Shown here piece by piece: positions 15,106 to 22,507 of a stretch of DNA of 22,507 bases. The stretch's first letter is position 1. The number at the start of each line of letters is the position of its first letter. Made by a program: the position numbers and the translations under genes. This DNA comes from CAYYNQ01 sp964473105 (GTDB lineage Bacteria > Sumerlaeota > Sumerlaeia > MVZB01), in NCBI GenBank assembly GCA_964473105.1, contig CAYYNQ010000002.1:1-22507 (forward strand), in the 5' to 3' direction. The notes below the pieces were generated by a model, which had not been told where the DNA came from, did not search any database, and saw nothing but the letters and a program-made list of their open reading frames with translations.

Positions 15106-16383
15106 TCACGTCCCGGATTGCAGGGGGAATGAGACCATGAACGTCGTACCCCCATGCCCAGAGCCCCTCAGTTCTATGTCTCCTTTCTGCATGTTGATCA
15201 GGTTTTTGGCGAGAAACAGCCCCAAACCCACTCCCCCATGCTTACGAGTGGAGGACTGGTCGCACTGAAAAAACTTTTCAAAAATGATTTTGCCATCGGA
15301 TTTCTCAATTACTTCACCATAATTAGTGAATTCAACCACGACCCGGCCCATATCGGCCCGGGTTTTGATATCCACCGATTCTCCATCAGATGAAAACTTG
15401 ATCGCGTTGGAGACCAGTTCGCGAAACACCTGATGCATCCGCTTGGGATCAGCCCTGATTTTTGGGAATGGCGCATCCAGATCCAGCTTCCAGCAAAGTT
15501 TTTTCTTGCTGGATTCCGGCCTCAGCGGGCCCATAACCCCCTCCAAAACCTCATGGATGTCGAGTATCTGGAGGTCAAGCTCAAGCGTGCCGTTCTCAAT
15601 TTCCGTCACATCAAGGATATTCGTGACAACCTCATTGAGTCGATCACAATTTTTGGAGAGGAGAGAGTGTAACTGCCGCAGCAACTTGGGCTTGATCGCT
15701 GTCCCAGAATCGGGACTAATCATTGGGACAGCCCCGCTGATCACAGCCAGAGGGGTGCGCAGTTCATGGCTGATTATCGATAGGACGCTGTACTTGAGAT
15801 CATCAGCTTGATGAGTACGCTGCGCCTCGATCCTCCCATGATGATAAGAGGACCGTATTAGCGCATTGGAAATTAGTACGGCGGAGGATTCAAGCAGGTT
15901 GCCCTCCATCGGCGTGAAGGGATTTCCGTTCCCAGGATGCGCGATGTTGATGATGCCCAAGCACCGGTTGTCCTTGAGCAGCGGAGTAAGGATACACGAC
16001 GGCAAGCAATACCGATCATTATGAGGCCTTCCAAAATGATTCTCGAATACTTTCTTGCCATTGATCAGTAGGGGTTGGCGAGATTTATAGACATCGGCGA
16101 GGGGGCCGCTGTCCATCGATGGACATACCTCAGGCCAATCCTTCCGCGATATTTGTCTGGCCGCGCCCAAGTAAAAGGTCTTTTCCAAGGGATTCGGCAG
16201 GAGTATTGAGCAGGCCATGACATTAAGGGTCTCGGCAATCAGGTTACAGGACCTGAGGCTGATCTCGCATTCGCTGCCGGCCAGGGATGCCAGACGTCCG
16301 AAGAGTTCCAGATATTTGCTGACATCTGTCGCCGGAATCATGTCTACACTACTGCTAAGTCTCTTTTGGTCCGTTTGACTCAC
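15106..16383 (-). CDS. Cytoplasmic GAF-domain sensor histidine kinase with degenerate D/G1 box
   Basis: 425 residues, no membrane segment. A GAF-like sensor domain (about 25-178; SILLPNPLEKTFYLG, LLKDNRCLGIINIAHP) is followed by a HisKA helix pair with His206 in SIISHELRTPLAV, and an HATPase_c domain (about 300-422). The N box is present (FRELVSNAIKFS, Asn326) and the G2 box is intact (GGVGLGLFLAKNLI). The G1/D box, normally D-x-G-x-G, reads FTNYGEVIEKSDGK with no Asp in the expected place, so ATP binding may be altered or the enzyme may act as a phosphatase or signal sensor. The start is a GTG at 16383 with AGAGGA 10 nt upstream. The receiver gene follows. The ligand of the GAF domain is unknown. 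Confidence 0.87.
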   Translation of the reverse strand: MSQTDQKRLSSSVDMIPATDVSKYLELFGRLASLAGSECEISLRSCNLIAETLNVMACSILLPNPLEKTFYLGAARQISRKDWPEVCPSMDSGPLADVYKSRQPLLINGKKVFENHFGRPHNDRYCLPSCILTPLLKDNRCLGIINIAHPGNGNPFTPMEGNLLESSAVLISNALIRSSYHHGRIEAQRTHQADDLKYSVLSIISHELRTPLAVISGAVPMISPDSGTAIKPKLLRQLHSLLSKNCDRLNEVVTNILDVTEIENGTLELDLQILDIHEVLEGVMGPLRPESSKKKLCWKLDLDAPFPKIRADPKRMHQVFRELVSNAIKFSSDGESVDIKTRADMGRVVVEFTNYGEVIEKSDGKIIFEKFFQCDQSSTRKHGGVGLGLFLAKNLINMQKGDIELRGSGHGGTTFMVSFPLQSGT

Positions 16384-16406
16384 GCTTTAACGATCCTCTT
16401 TGCCTA

Positions 16407-16441
16407 GATTCGGTTTTTTAATTGCCTGGCGTTGCCGAATC
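16407..16441. promoter_or_regulatory. 7-bp inverted repeat upstream of the histidine kinase
   Basis: GATTCGG (16407-16413) and CCGAATC (16435-16441) are exact reverse complements separated by 21 bp, in the 142-bp spacer just upstream of the kinase GTG. The wide spacing suits two half-sites of a dimeric regulator better than a terminator. Chance occurrence is quite possible. Confidence 0.3.
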
Positions 16442-16525
16442 ACCCCTTGGTGGGGAGGGGGATGGATATGAATATATCTGGAATCGAAGGGATAAGATAA
16501 GGCATTTATCTGGATTTGGGCTCGA

Positions 16526-18583
16526 CTAATCAGTAAAGAGGGCATCATCCTCGATGCCAAACTTCTCGATGGGCATCAGCCGGGGATAAAAATCCATCCC
16601 TGTCAGGCCGACACTGGCCGACAATTCAAACGGAACCCTGGGTTTTCTGGACCGAGTCACCGCATCATCCGCATAACGCATCTGTGCATCGCTTAAATTC
16701 ATCCATTTCAAAAGCCTGGGATGCAAATCATTTTTCGGTATCCGAGTTGAATATGTGACGGTCCGTTCTCCATCCAAGACAGGATATTCACAGATCAACT
16801 TCGTTTCATCATCTGATAGTGTCCGAAGTTTCAAGCCGGACATGGTCACTTCCCCATTGGATATGTCTTCATCAAACCACTCTGACTTTCCGGGTAGCCA
16901 TGCAGGTAACCGGTGCCGGGTTACCTGCATGACCATATCCCAGCCTAGGAACCATTCTCGGCAGTCGTTCTCCGCCACTTCAATATTCGTGTCCTGTTGA
17001 CGGGTATATCGTGACATATCTAGACTCTTGAGCCTTGCAATTAATGGTTCTCGCCGGCTTGCATCAGTCTCTGTTTCCAGTCGATCAGACAGCCAGTTGT
17101 ATTCCTTACGGTCTATATTTACCCTTTCATCTGCGGTCAACAAGTCATGTTTGTGAAGCATATCCCGTGCCGCCTGATATCGATTGAGGTGAAGATAGTA
17201 ACCCGTTAGTTCCACGGCAATGGACCGTGTATGTTTATCATAGGGCCTATTTTCCTCCTTCAGCCATGCAGCCATGATATCGACCAACTCTTCCTCCGCA
17301 GGTGCATCTACAAGGGAGATCCTGACCATTCGGCCCAGCATCTCGAATACGTATAGAAAACCGATATTATGGAGTGAATTCAGTGGACGACTCAGCCATG
17401 AGGCTGTGCTGTAAAGATGTCCCTGCGGCCTTTCCGGACCAAGGAATATATACTTTATCTTCTGGGATTTGTTTCGCGAAACAGCCAGTTGGAGTTTGTT
17501 TCCGGTATTCAGTGTCTGGCTGGAGAGCATCCCTGATACCCAGAGTCTGTGGGACGTCGGGGAATTTTCATTACCTGACAGGTGATCTGGCCAGAAATCC
17601 ATCATATCCCCACGACCTTCCTCCGGTCCTGGAAGGTCCTTGATAATGCCCTCAAGCAGGCCGGACTTGTTTCCTTTATCAGGTTCTGAAATCGGCAGGC
17701 GGGCAAGCCACTTTCTCATTAGTTCAGATTCCCCCGTATTGATGGGGGTAGAATCAATCGGGATAAATTGGGATGATGCCAGGCCTTTCCTCAAACGACT
17801 GGCTAGTTTAGCCTCAGCCTGCTCGATAACTTTCAGCGGATAGTTCCAATCGGGTTCCGAGTGGAGTGCTTGTCGTGCATAAAAGAGCGCGGCATCGGGA
17901 TCATCGGCCCTCAGGTGCCATTCGGCCCGTCGGGTATCTGCCTCTGCCAGGCTGTGATCAATCCTGTCCCGTAATTTTTTGAGGTATTCAGGATGGGGAG
18001 CATTATGATTCTTTTCGAACCGGTAACGGGCCTCATAATAATAGGCACGACGCAATGACGCATCGACACTGCCTCCAGAGATGGAATCCCTGAGTGAAGC
18101 CGCAGACAATTGGAGCAAAGGAATCGTCTTCCCCTGAATAAGGCGATTTGTACTGAATACAAGACGATTGAACCAATTGGAATAATAACCATATTTTCGG
18201 ACAAATCTGGCCTGTCGACTTTTGTATCCGGGATTTTCCACCATGGACTTGAAGATGATGGCCCTCAATGGAGAACTTCGGGCCTTCTTCATCAGGGACC
18301 TGAGGCCGGCATCCCTGATATCTTGATGAGAGCGGGACATGTTGCTCAATTGAATATACTCCACCCAGTGCTGGAGTCTCCTCTGGTGCGAGCCTGTCCA
18401 TTTGTGTTGAGGCTCACAAGGCGGGATAACCTCCTCCTCCCCTGCCAGCCATGATCGCAGGATACGGACCGTCTCCATGTCGACTGTTAGCGATGCGCCG
18501 TCGGGAAGACGTTCGGCAGTCACAATTGATCCGGCAATGAAGACCAGTCCCCCCCCCACGATCCTGCAAAGCTTTGCGTTCAT
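16526..18583 (-). CDS. Large exported protein of unknown function with helical repeats
   Basis: I do not recognise this 685-residue protein. It has a plausible signal peptide (MNAKLCRIVGGGLVFIAGSI, cleavage after about Ala23 in VTAERLP). The body is rich in charged helices; a stretch at about 185-265 (YYYEARYRFEKNH..., DDPDAALFYARQALHSEPDW) resembles TPR-like units, and another helical region at about 420-530 (YYLHLNRYQAARDMLHKHDL) is similar. The C-terminal third (about 560-685) looks more beta-rich. No catalytic motif is evident. Its ATG overlaps the stop of the GT39-like gene as ATGA, so the two are translationally coupled and probably act together, perhaps in handling or sensing an exported glycan. 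A perfect 13-bp inverted repeat lies within it. Confidence 0.75.
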   Translation of the reverse strand: MNAKLCRIVGGGLVFIAGSIVTAERLPDGASLTVDMETVRILRSWLAGEEEVIPPCEPQHKWTGSHQRRLQHWVEYIQLSNMSRSHQDIRDAGLRSLMKKARSSPLRAIIFKSMVENPGYKSRQARFVRKYGYYSNWFNRLVFSTNRLIQGKTIPLLQLSAASLRDSISGGSVDASLRRAYYYEARYRFEKNHNAPHPEYLKKLRDRIDHSLAEADTRRAEWHLRADDPDAALFYARQALHSEPDWNYPLKVIEQAEAKLASRLRKGLASSQFIPIDSTPINTGESELMRKWLARLPISEPDKGNKSGLLEGIIKDLPGPEEGRGDMMDFWPDHLSGNENSPTSHRLWVSGMLSSQTLNTGNKLQLAVSRNKSQKIKYIFLGPERPQGHLYSTASWLSRPLNSLHNIGFLYVFEMLGRMVRISLVDAPAEEELVDIMAAWLKEENRPYDKHTRSIAVELTGYYLHLNRYQAARDMLHKHDLLTADERVNIDRKEYNWLSDRLETETDASRREPLIARLKSLDMSRYTRQQDTNIEVAENDCREWFLGWDMVMQVTRHRLPAWLPGKSEWFDEDISNGEVTMSGLKLRTLSDDETKLICEYPVLDGERTVTYSTRIPKNDLHPRLLKWMNLSDAQMRYADDAVTRSRKPRVPFELSASVGLTGMDFYPRLMPIEKFGIEDDALFTD
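16899..16931. repeat. Perfect 13-bp inverted repeat inside a coding region
   Basis: CATGCAGGTAACC (16899-16911) and GGTTACCTGCATG (16919-16931) are exact reverse complements with a 7-nt loop, within the large exported protein gene (encoding ...MQVTRHRLPAW...). Such a stem is far stronger than expected by chance at one given site and no copy elsewhere in the window was noticed. Confidence 0.85.
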
Positions 18584-20322
18584 TGTTTGTTCGGGAAATC
18601 TTTGTTTTTTTTCAATGGATTTCTTTTCTGTCCCAAGGCTTCTACATCCTGCTTCAGGGTTTTCACCTTGGATGTCAATGTGTCATCCGGGAGCATGAGA
18701 GGTGGCCGATTGAAAACGGGGTCAGGATCGCGCGTCGGGTCCTCATCCTCCCTGACCCGGAGAACCGCGGTCATAAAATACTGTGGAATATACCGCAGGC
18801 CGTGAGCCATGGGGTTTTGATGTGTGTTTCCCTCCTGCATGAGATCCGGGAAAACAGGGATGATCCGGTGGCGGAATAGCCCGAGATTTTCAGCATTCAG
18901 CCGGTCTTCGATGATTCTGAGTCTGCTGAAGAAGTATTCTGGCGTTCTGCCCCATACGGGTGATTTGATACTGGAACTGGTGAAAATAATGACATCGCCG
19001 CCATTCAGGGGTGGATGGGCTAATTCATTGGAGAACGGGTTGACATGCAGGTAGGCTACATCGGGTTCATTTAGCCAGAACCCCGTCTTCACACACTGTA
19101 TCTTTTCATTGTATATTTCGTTGGACAGAAACTTTACATCCGGCTGCAATTCCAAACCGGTCACGAAAGTGGCTGCATCCTTCAGGTCTCTGAAGGGCTG
19201 GCCCTGATATACCGCTATCAGGAAGCTCATGGTCATGGCAAGCAGGATGGCTGGCAGGGCGAAAATCCAGAAGCGGGCATGGGAGATTCCACGATGTTTC
19301 TCCAGAATTGCAAACCCGTGACCGCCAAAGATACAGACCCAGGGTATCAGGGGCAGCAGGTAACGCTCTTGGAACGATAGGAACACGGACTGGATTATAA
19401 GGATGCTTCCGGTCAGAAACAGGAACAACCAGAGTGCCCACCGGATTCTTGTTGTCGACCACAGAGTACGGGAAAAACCATAAATCATAAACGCGGAAAA
19501 TCCCCACGTGGCGTAATATGGAAAATGAAGAACAAAATCCTCCAAGGTCATGAAGTAGAGGACAAACCGTTGTGCCCAATTGTGACCGCTCGATCGGTCT
19601 GATATTTGAGCGATGTGATGGAGTACCGGTTCGAATTGGAGAAGAGCCCATATGATGATGATGACCCACGGCCATAAACAGCGGATAATTTTATGTGGAA
19701 GTCTGCCACCTTCCCGGATGGCGGTTAAAATCGTCAAAAAGGCCACAGGAGGGAACAACAGAAGGCCCTGATAGCGGGTAAGGCATGCCATTACGCCGAG
19801 GAGCGAGGCAAGCAGGAGGTATTGGTCGCACTGCCTTGTGTCCCGTCGGCTCTGTCCATGGCCGGGGAAATGGGCCGGGTAAAAGGCCTCAGCGGCAAGG
19901 ACCAGCATGGCTTGCGACGACATCCAGAAAAAACACATTGGAATATCGGTCATGACCTGTAGTGACCATCTCATGGCCATCGGACTCAGGGTCCAGATGA
20001 TCATTGCCCAGATCGCAGCACGTAATCCGAACAGCCTGCGGGTGATGGCAGAGATTGGCAGGACCATTAGGGCACCCATGAGCCAAGCTACAGCTCGTGC
20101 TGCACCCTCGAGTCCGATCCCAGGAAGCCATACGAGCGTGCGAGTCATCACGGCATACAGGGGTGGCCAGTAGGTCAGGCCATAATTGAAACTGTTAATC
20201 TGCAGGATTCCATCGGTGTAGGAACTCTGGCTGACCGGGAGAAATATCCCCCTCCAGATCAAGTTCAGGAGCAGGAAAACCAGGATGAACCGCTCAGGAC
20301 GTGAGAATTTGATGGAGCTCAA
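18580..20322 (-). CDS. GT39/PMT-like integral membrane glycosyltransferase
   Basis: 580-residue polytopic protein with about ten or more hydrophobic helices up to residue ~390, then a soluble C-terminal part (about 395-580). The first periplasmic loop carries SYTDGILQINSFNYGLTYWP, followed by PLYAVM, the D-x...WPPLY pattern of the PMT_2/GT39-type GT-C enzymes, which take sugars from polyprenyl phosphates and add them to lipids or proteins on the outer face of the inner membrane. Acceptor unknown. The start is a TTG at 20322, the only usual initiation codon after the mreD stop: mreD and this gene share a frame and are separated by its TGA and four codons, so reinitiation is likely. It overlaps the next gene by ATGA. 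Confidence 0.82.
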   Translation of the reverse strand: MSSIKFSRPERFILVFLLLNLIWRGIFLPVSQSSYTDGILQINSFNYGLTYWPPLYAVMTRTLVWLPGIGLEGAARAVAWLMGALMVLPISAITRRLFGLRAAIWAMIIWTLSPMAMRWSLQVMTDIPMCFFWMSSQAMLVLAAEAFYPAHFPGHGQSRRDTRQCDQYLLLASLLGVMACLTRYQGLLLFPPVAFLTILTAIREGGRLPHKIIRCLWPWVIIIIWALLQFEPVLHHIAQISDRSSGHNWAQRFVLYFMTLEDFVLHFPYYATWGFSAFMIYGFSRTLWSTTRIRWALWLFLFLTGSILIIQSVFLSFQERYLLPLIPWVCIFGGHGFAILEKHRGISHARFWIFALPAILLAMTMSFLIAVYQGQPFRDLKDAATFVTGLELQPDVKFLSNEIYNEKIQCVKTGFWLNEPDVAYLHVNPFSNELAHPPLNGGDVIIFTSSSIKSPVWGRTPEYFFSRLRIIEDRLNAENLGLFRHRIIPVFPDLMQEGNTHQNPMAHGLRYIPQYFMTAVLRVREDEDPTRDPDPVFNRPPLMLPDDTLTSKVKTLKQDVEALGQKRNPLKKNKDFPNKQ

Positions 20323-20334
20323 TGGATTGATCTT

Positions 20335-20856
20335 TCAGGGTCTTGCGGAATTCTGCATCAACCGGGTGTCCTTGAGGCGAGGTGCAGTCCACTGCATCAG
20401 GACAGCACCGATCAGAGCGGTGATGACAATCCCGCCAAAGGGCAAATCGATGACAATTCCGGGCCAAAATATCCTTCTGGCAAGATACCATATGACTTTT
20501 TCGGCAAGAATTAATGCCATAATCAACATCAACCTCGACTTAAAACTCTGGAATCTGAAGTAACGGGCTGCATAACCGCTGGCGTAGGCAACGACAACAA
20601 AACTTATAATGGTGGAGCCTACAAATCCCGGGAGCCTTGAAAATCCAGATAGCAGTGCGGCGAACAACGCAACAAACATCGCAAAAACCTCTCCTCCAAG
20701 CAGGCCTGCAAGGATACCTGCCATACCGAGCAATGATAATATGAACAGGTTTCCCATTACCGGCGTGAACAGGATGGGCAACTGTTTCAAGATCCCATAT
20801 TCAATGATTACAGCAAGAAACAGGTATAGGACAAACGCCATGGACAAACGGATCAT
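20335..20856 (-). CDS. mreD: Rod shape-determining protein MreD
   Basis: 173-residue protein, almost entirely hydrophobic with about five membrane helices, the normal size and layout for MreD, a component of the elongasome that works with MreC, MreB and RodA/PBP2. Sequence is weakly conserved in this family; features such as LFILSLLGMAGILAGLLGGE and the basic loop ARYFRFQSFKSRLM fit. The call rests on this topology plus its position 3 bp after the mreC stop. ATG at 20856, with GTGAGG about 13 nt upstream. No mreB is visible in the window. Confidence 0.85.
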   Translation of the reverse strand: MIRLSMAFVLYLFLAVIIEYGILKQLPILFTPVMGNLFILSLLGMAGILAGLLGGEVFAMFVALFAALLSGFSRLPGFVGSTIISFVVVAYASGYAARYFRFQSFKSRLMLIMALILAEKVIWYLARRIFWPGIVIDLPFGGIVITALIGAVLMQWTAPRLKDTRLMQNSARP

Positions 20857-20859
20857 GCC

Positions 20860-21834
20860 TTATGGAACCTCACTATTTCGCATCGGCGGTTCGTGTTGTG
20901 GGGATACGGACCGAATGCTTCCCGGCTCCATTTCAGCCACCGGCATCTGAATCAGAAAGCGTCCCAGCGTCTGGGTGGTCGACATATCGTTATAGAAGCG
21001 ATTTTCGGGGACGATCAAGAGAACCTCCTCGATTTGCGCCGGGTTCACTGCCGGAACAACCATTCCATAAGGTATTCCAAAGTCATTAAGCGCAACCCCT
21101 GAAATCGTGCCAATAACGATACCCTTTGGATAAATGCTGTTATCAAACCCCGAGGTAATCAGGGAATCCCCCTCCCCGATGGGAAGGCCCTCATTCTCCG
21201 GAATGAATTCAAGCGGTCTGGTTCTCCCGCCACCGTAAACGACTCCCCTCACCCTGTGCTGAACAGCTACGCAGCCAACCCTGCTTGCCAGGTCGGATAT
21301 GGCCTGAACATGGGAACTGTGTGGATTTGCCGTGCGGATTACTCCGGCAAGTCCCCCCAGCGCGACAACTGGATCGCCGGGTTCAAGGCCATCGTTGCGG
21401 CCGAGGTTGATTATGAAGGATGCATTATTTGAATCAAGGATGACCGAGACAACGTCTGCAACCATGAATTTCAACTCGGGTGGACCATCCCAACGATTCA
21501 AGCCGGTCAACCGTTCAAGCCGATTCAACCTTTCCTGCAGAACCTGGTTCTCAATCCTGACATGATTCAATTCCCGCCCGAGTCGGTGGTTCTTCTCCTC
21601 GGTTTTCCACAGGTTTCCAATACTTCTGAAATCACCGATTACCATGCTGGTACGATCACGCACCGGTCTAATCAAGGTGTGTATTTTATTCTTGATGAAT
21701 CCCATGAGAATGTAGGTTTCATCTCGCCTCGCCTTTTCAAGCCAAGCCACAGCCAGGCCGGTGACAACGAATATTATCAGAAACAGGAATCGGAACTTTG
21801 CCCGAACCGAATGATTTATTTGCAGTGATATCAA
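20860..21834 (-). CDS. mreC: Rod shape-determining protein MreC
   Basis: Periplasmic scaffold of the elongasome. With a start at the TTG at 21834 it has 324 residues: a membrane helix (about 16-32), a coiled coil (about 77-111; KTEEKNHRLGRELNHVRIEN), and the double beta-barrel domain (about 120-290), with FIINLGRNDGLEPGDPVVAL, GGLAGVI and YPKGIVIGTISGV clearly matching MreC. The frame is open further upstream to TTG 22059, with an ATG at 21924, but those extra residues (for example GSPKIWMPGLYSFILIPFLQ) are unlike MreC N-termini and lie antiphase to a better coding frame of the preceding gene, so I prefer the later start. None of the starts has a clear ribosome-binding site, so the 5' end is uncertain; the gene identity is not. 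Confidence 0.88.
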   Translation of the reverse strand: MISLQINHSVRAKFRFLFLIIFVVTGLAVAWLEKARRDETYILMGFIKNKIHTLIRPVRDRTSMVIGDFRSIGNLWKTEEKNHRLGRELNHVRIENQVLQERLNRLERLTGLNRWDGPPELKFMVADVVSVILDSNNASFIINLGRNDGLEPGDPVVALGGLAGVIRTANPHSSHVQAISDLASRVGCVAVQHRVRGVVYGGGRTRPLEFIPENEGLPIGEGDSLITSGFDNSIYPKGIVIGTISGVALNDFGIPYGMVVPAVNPAQIEEVLLIVPENRFYNDMSTTQTLGRFLIQMPVAEMEPGSIRSVSPQHEPPMRNSEVP

Positions 21835-21865
21835 AAATATAGTCCGGATATATAAGCGGGCGTTT

Positions 21866-22322
21866 TCAAGGGATATCGGCTGTTGCAGGAAGGGGATCAG
21901 GATGAACGAATACAATCCTGGCATCCAGATCTTTGGGGAGCCGGGGGAAATCCAGTTCCCCTGATATTTTGGCGTCCGGCTTAAGCACGACCTCGGGAAA
22001 TCTCCTTCTCGATGAATGTGATGCCCTGCGGGGCTCTTCCCGAGGAACTGATAGTACAACCATAAACCCTGTAGTAAATGGCCGGGGTTCCCTTGGATAT
22101 GTTCCGGAGGATCACACGCGCGGGATCATCATCGATCCATGGGGCACGCTGCCTGATGTCGACCTGTGACCTCATCGAGGAATCAAGTGATTTCTGTTGA
22201 TTGATGATTGCATTCACCGGATCTTGTTGATCCAAACCATCAAGATCTGTTTGACTGCCATGTGAACATGCAATTGCAACCAAAATAAGCACCGGAATAT
22301 TGTACAGGATTCACCTGTTCAT
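21866..22322 (-). pseudogene. Small lipoprotein gene apparently broken by an early TGA and a frameshift
   Basis: An ATG at 22322 begins MNR, then an in-frame TGA (22311-22313), then ILYNIPVLILVAIACSHGSQ: together a near-perfect lipoprotein signal with lipobox VAIAC. The frame continues about 95 residues (APWIDDDPARVILRNISKGT...) to a TAA at 21981. A neighbouring frame takes over around 22005-22012, where removing one base would join ...GITFIEKE to FPEVVLKPDAKISGELDFPR and LPKDLDARIVFVHPDPLPAT, ending at TGA 21866. The total would be about 150 residues, secreted and lipid-anchored, function unknown. An intact ORF of 103 codons from GTG 22292 to 21981 is an alternative reading, but it would start inside the signal sequence. 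Either a pseudogene or two base errors in the assembly. Confidence 0.5.
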
Positions 22323-22359
22323 GGAAAGCACCATCCTGTGGTCACCCCCGGTGTAATTT

Positions 22360-22506
22360 TCACCCACCGAACACATCATAACCGCAAGACCGACTGATTT
22401 CTAGGCCATGAAGGACAGTCAGCGAATAAATATCCTGAGGATCGGGCCGCAGGACAAACCCGGCATCACCTGGGTGGTCATTCAACAATTGCCGCCGGGC
22501 GTGTTT
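22360..22506 (-). CDS. C-terminal fragment of an unrecognised gene at the right edge
   Basis: The minus-strand frame is open from the window edge to a TGA at 22360-22362, giving 48 residues (KHARRQLLNDHPGDAGFVLR ... ISRSCGYDVFGG). I do not recognise a family. Orientation agrees with all neighbouring genes, and the 37-bp gap to the lipoprotein ATG would fit an operon. The opposite strand also has an open frame from an ATG at 22408 to the edge (MKDSQRINILRIGPQDKPGI...), without a ribosome-binding site; the two overlap, so at most one is real. Confidence 0.4.
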   Translation of the reverse strand, partial: KHARRQLLNDHPGDAGFVLRPDPQDIYSLTVLHGLEISRSCGYDVFGG

Positions 22507-22507
22507 T

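Noticed and set aside
15698..15732. GCTGTCCCA / TGGGACAGC 9-bp inverted repeat in the histidine kinase gene
   Set aside because: Arms are separated by 17 nt within coding sequence; this degree of match is expected occasionally by chance over 22 kb.
17614..17638. GACCTTCC / GGAAGGTC 8-bp inverted repeat in the unknown exported protein gene
   Set aside because: Short arms with a 9-nt loop inside coding sequence; likely chance.
20860..22059. MreC read from the far-upstream TTG at 22059
   Set aside because: The extra 75 residues are unlike MreC and overlap, out of phase, a better coding frame of the preceding lipoprotein gene.
21981..22292. 103-codon ORF from GTG 22292 as an intact lipoprotein gene
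   Set aside because: The start would fall inside the hydrophobic signal and the region after it appears to continue in another frame; treated as part of a broken gene, with this reading kept as an alternative.
22408..22507. Plus-strand ORF from ATG 22408 to the right edge
   Set aside because: Open and plausible in length, but it has no ribosome-binding site and overlaps a minus-strand frame that agrees with local gene orientation; too short to decide, so only the minus-strand fragment was listed.

Overview
The window is a stretch of bacterial chromosome from a diderm (Gram-negative) organism. It encodes a Kdo-activating enzyme (KdsB), an OmpA-type peptidoglycan-associated lipoprotein (Pal), a CpoB-like lipoprotein, an MCE/MlaD lipid-transport protein, MreC/MreD and two peptidoglycan-remodelling enzymes. 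The mix also includes a membrane PIN-TRAM protein, a long-form HisG and an L,D-transpeptidase with LysM repeats. That suggests an uncultivated lineage outside the well-studied Proteobacteria, perhaps an Omnitrophota/PVC-like or deltaproteobacterial-like group, but I cannot fix the phylum from sequence alone. No tRNA, rRNA, CRISPR array, insertion sequence or phage gene was recognised.

Nearly everything is on the minus strand; the exceptions are the truncated epimerase at the left edge and the PIN-TRAM gene near the middle. Left to right: the end of an NAD-dependent epimerase (+); a convergent mlaD-like gene, cpoB-like lipoprotein and pal (transcribed pal > cpoB > mlaD); a 383-bp spacer; then pyrG, kdsB, hisG and an L,D-transpeptidase, transcribed in the opposite order as one tight operon. 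Next comes an AT-rich 465-bp spacer with a perfect 17-bp inverted repeat, followed by a lower-GC family 4 glycosyltransferase. The PIN-TRAM gene runs (+) into the 3' end of an open reading frame that joins NusB and acetylglutamate kinase (ArgB) without a stop. Beyond it lie an AMIN/amidase_3 peptidoglycan amidase, a TPR protein, a CheY-like receiver, a cytoplasmic GAF histidine kinase, a large exported protein of unknown function, a GT39-like membrane glycosyltransferase, mreD, mreC, what looks like a decayed small lipoprotein gene, and a gene fragment at the right edge.

Functionally this is mostly an envelope and cell-shape neighbourhood: Rod-complex proteins, wall cross-linking and cleavage, outer-membrane tethering, lipid trafficking, LPS precursor and glycan transfer. 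Housekeeping biosynthesis (CTP, histidine, arginine) is interleaved. CTP from PyrG is a direct substrate of KdsB, so that adjacency makes metabolic sense.

The main oddities are the NusB-ArgB in-frame join, the 91-bp convergent overlap between it and the PIN-TRAM gene, the lipoprotein gene with an early in-frame TGA plus an apparent frameshift, two strong perfect hairpins inside coding sequence, a histidine kinase with a degenerate G1/D box, an L,D-transpeptidase with an atypical catalytic motif, and the AT-rich island.
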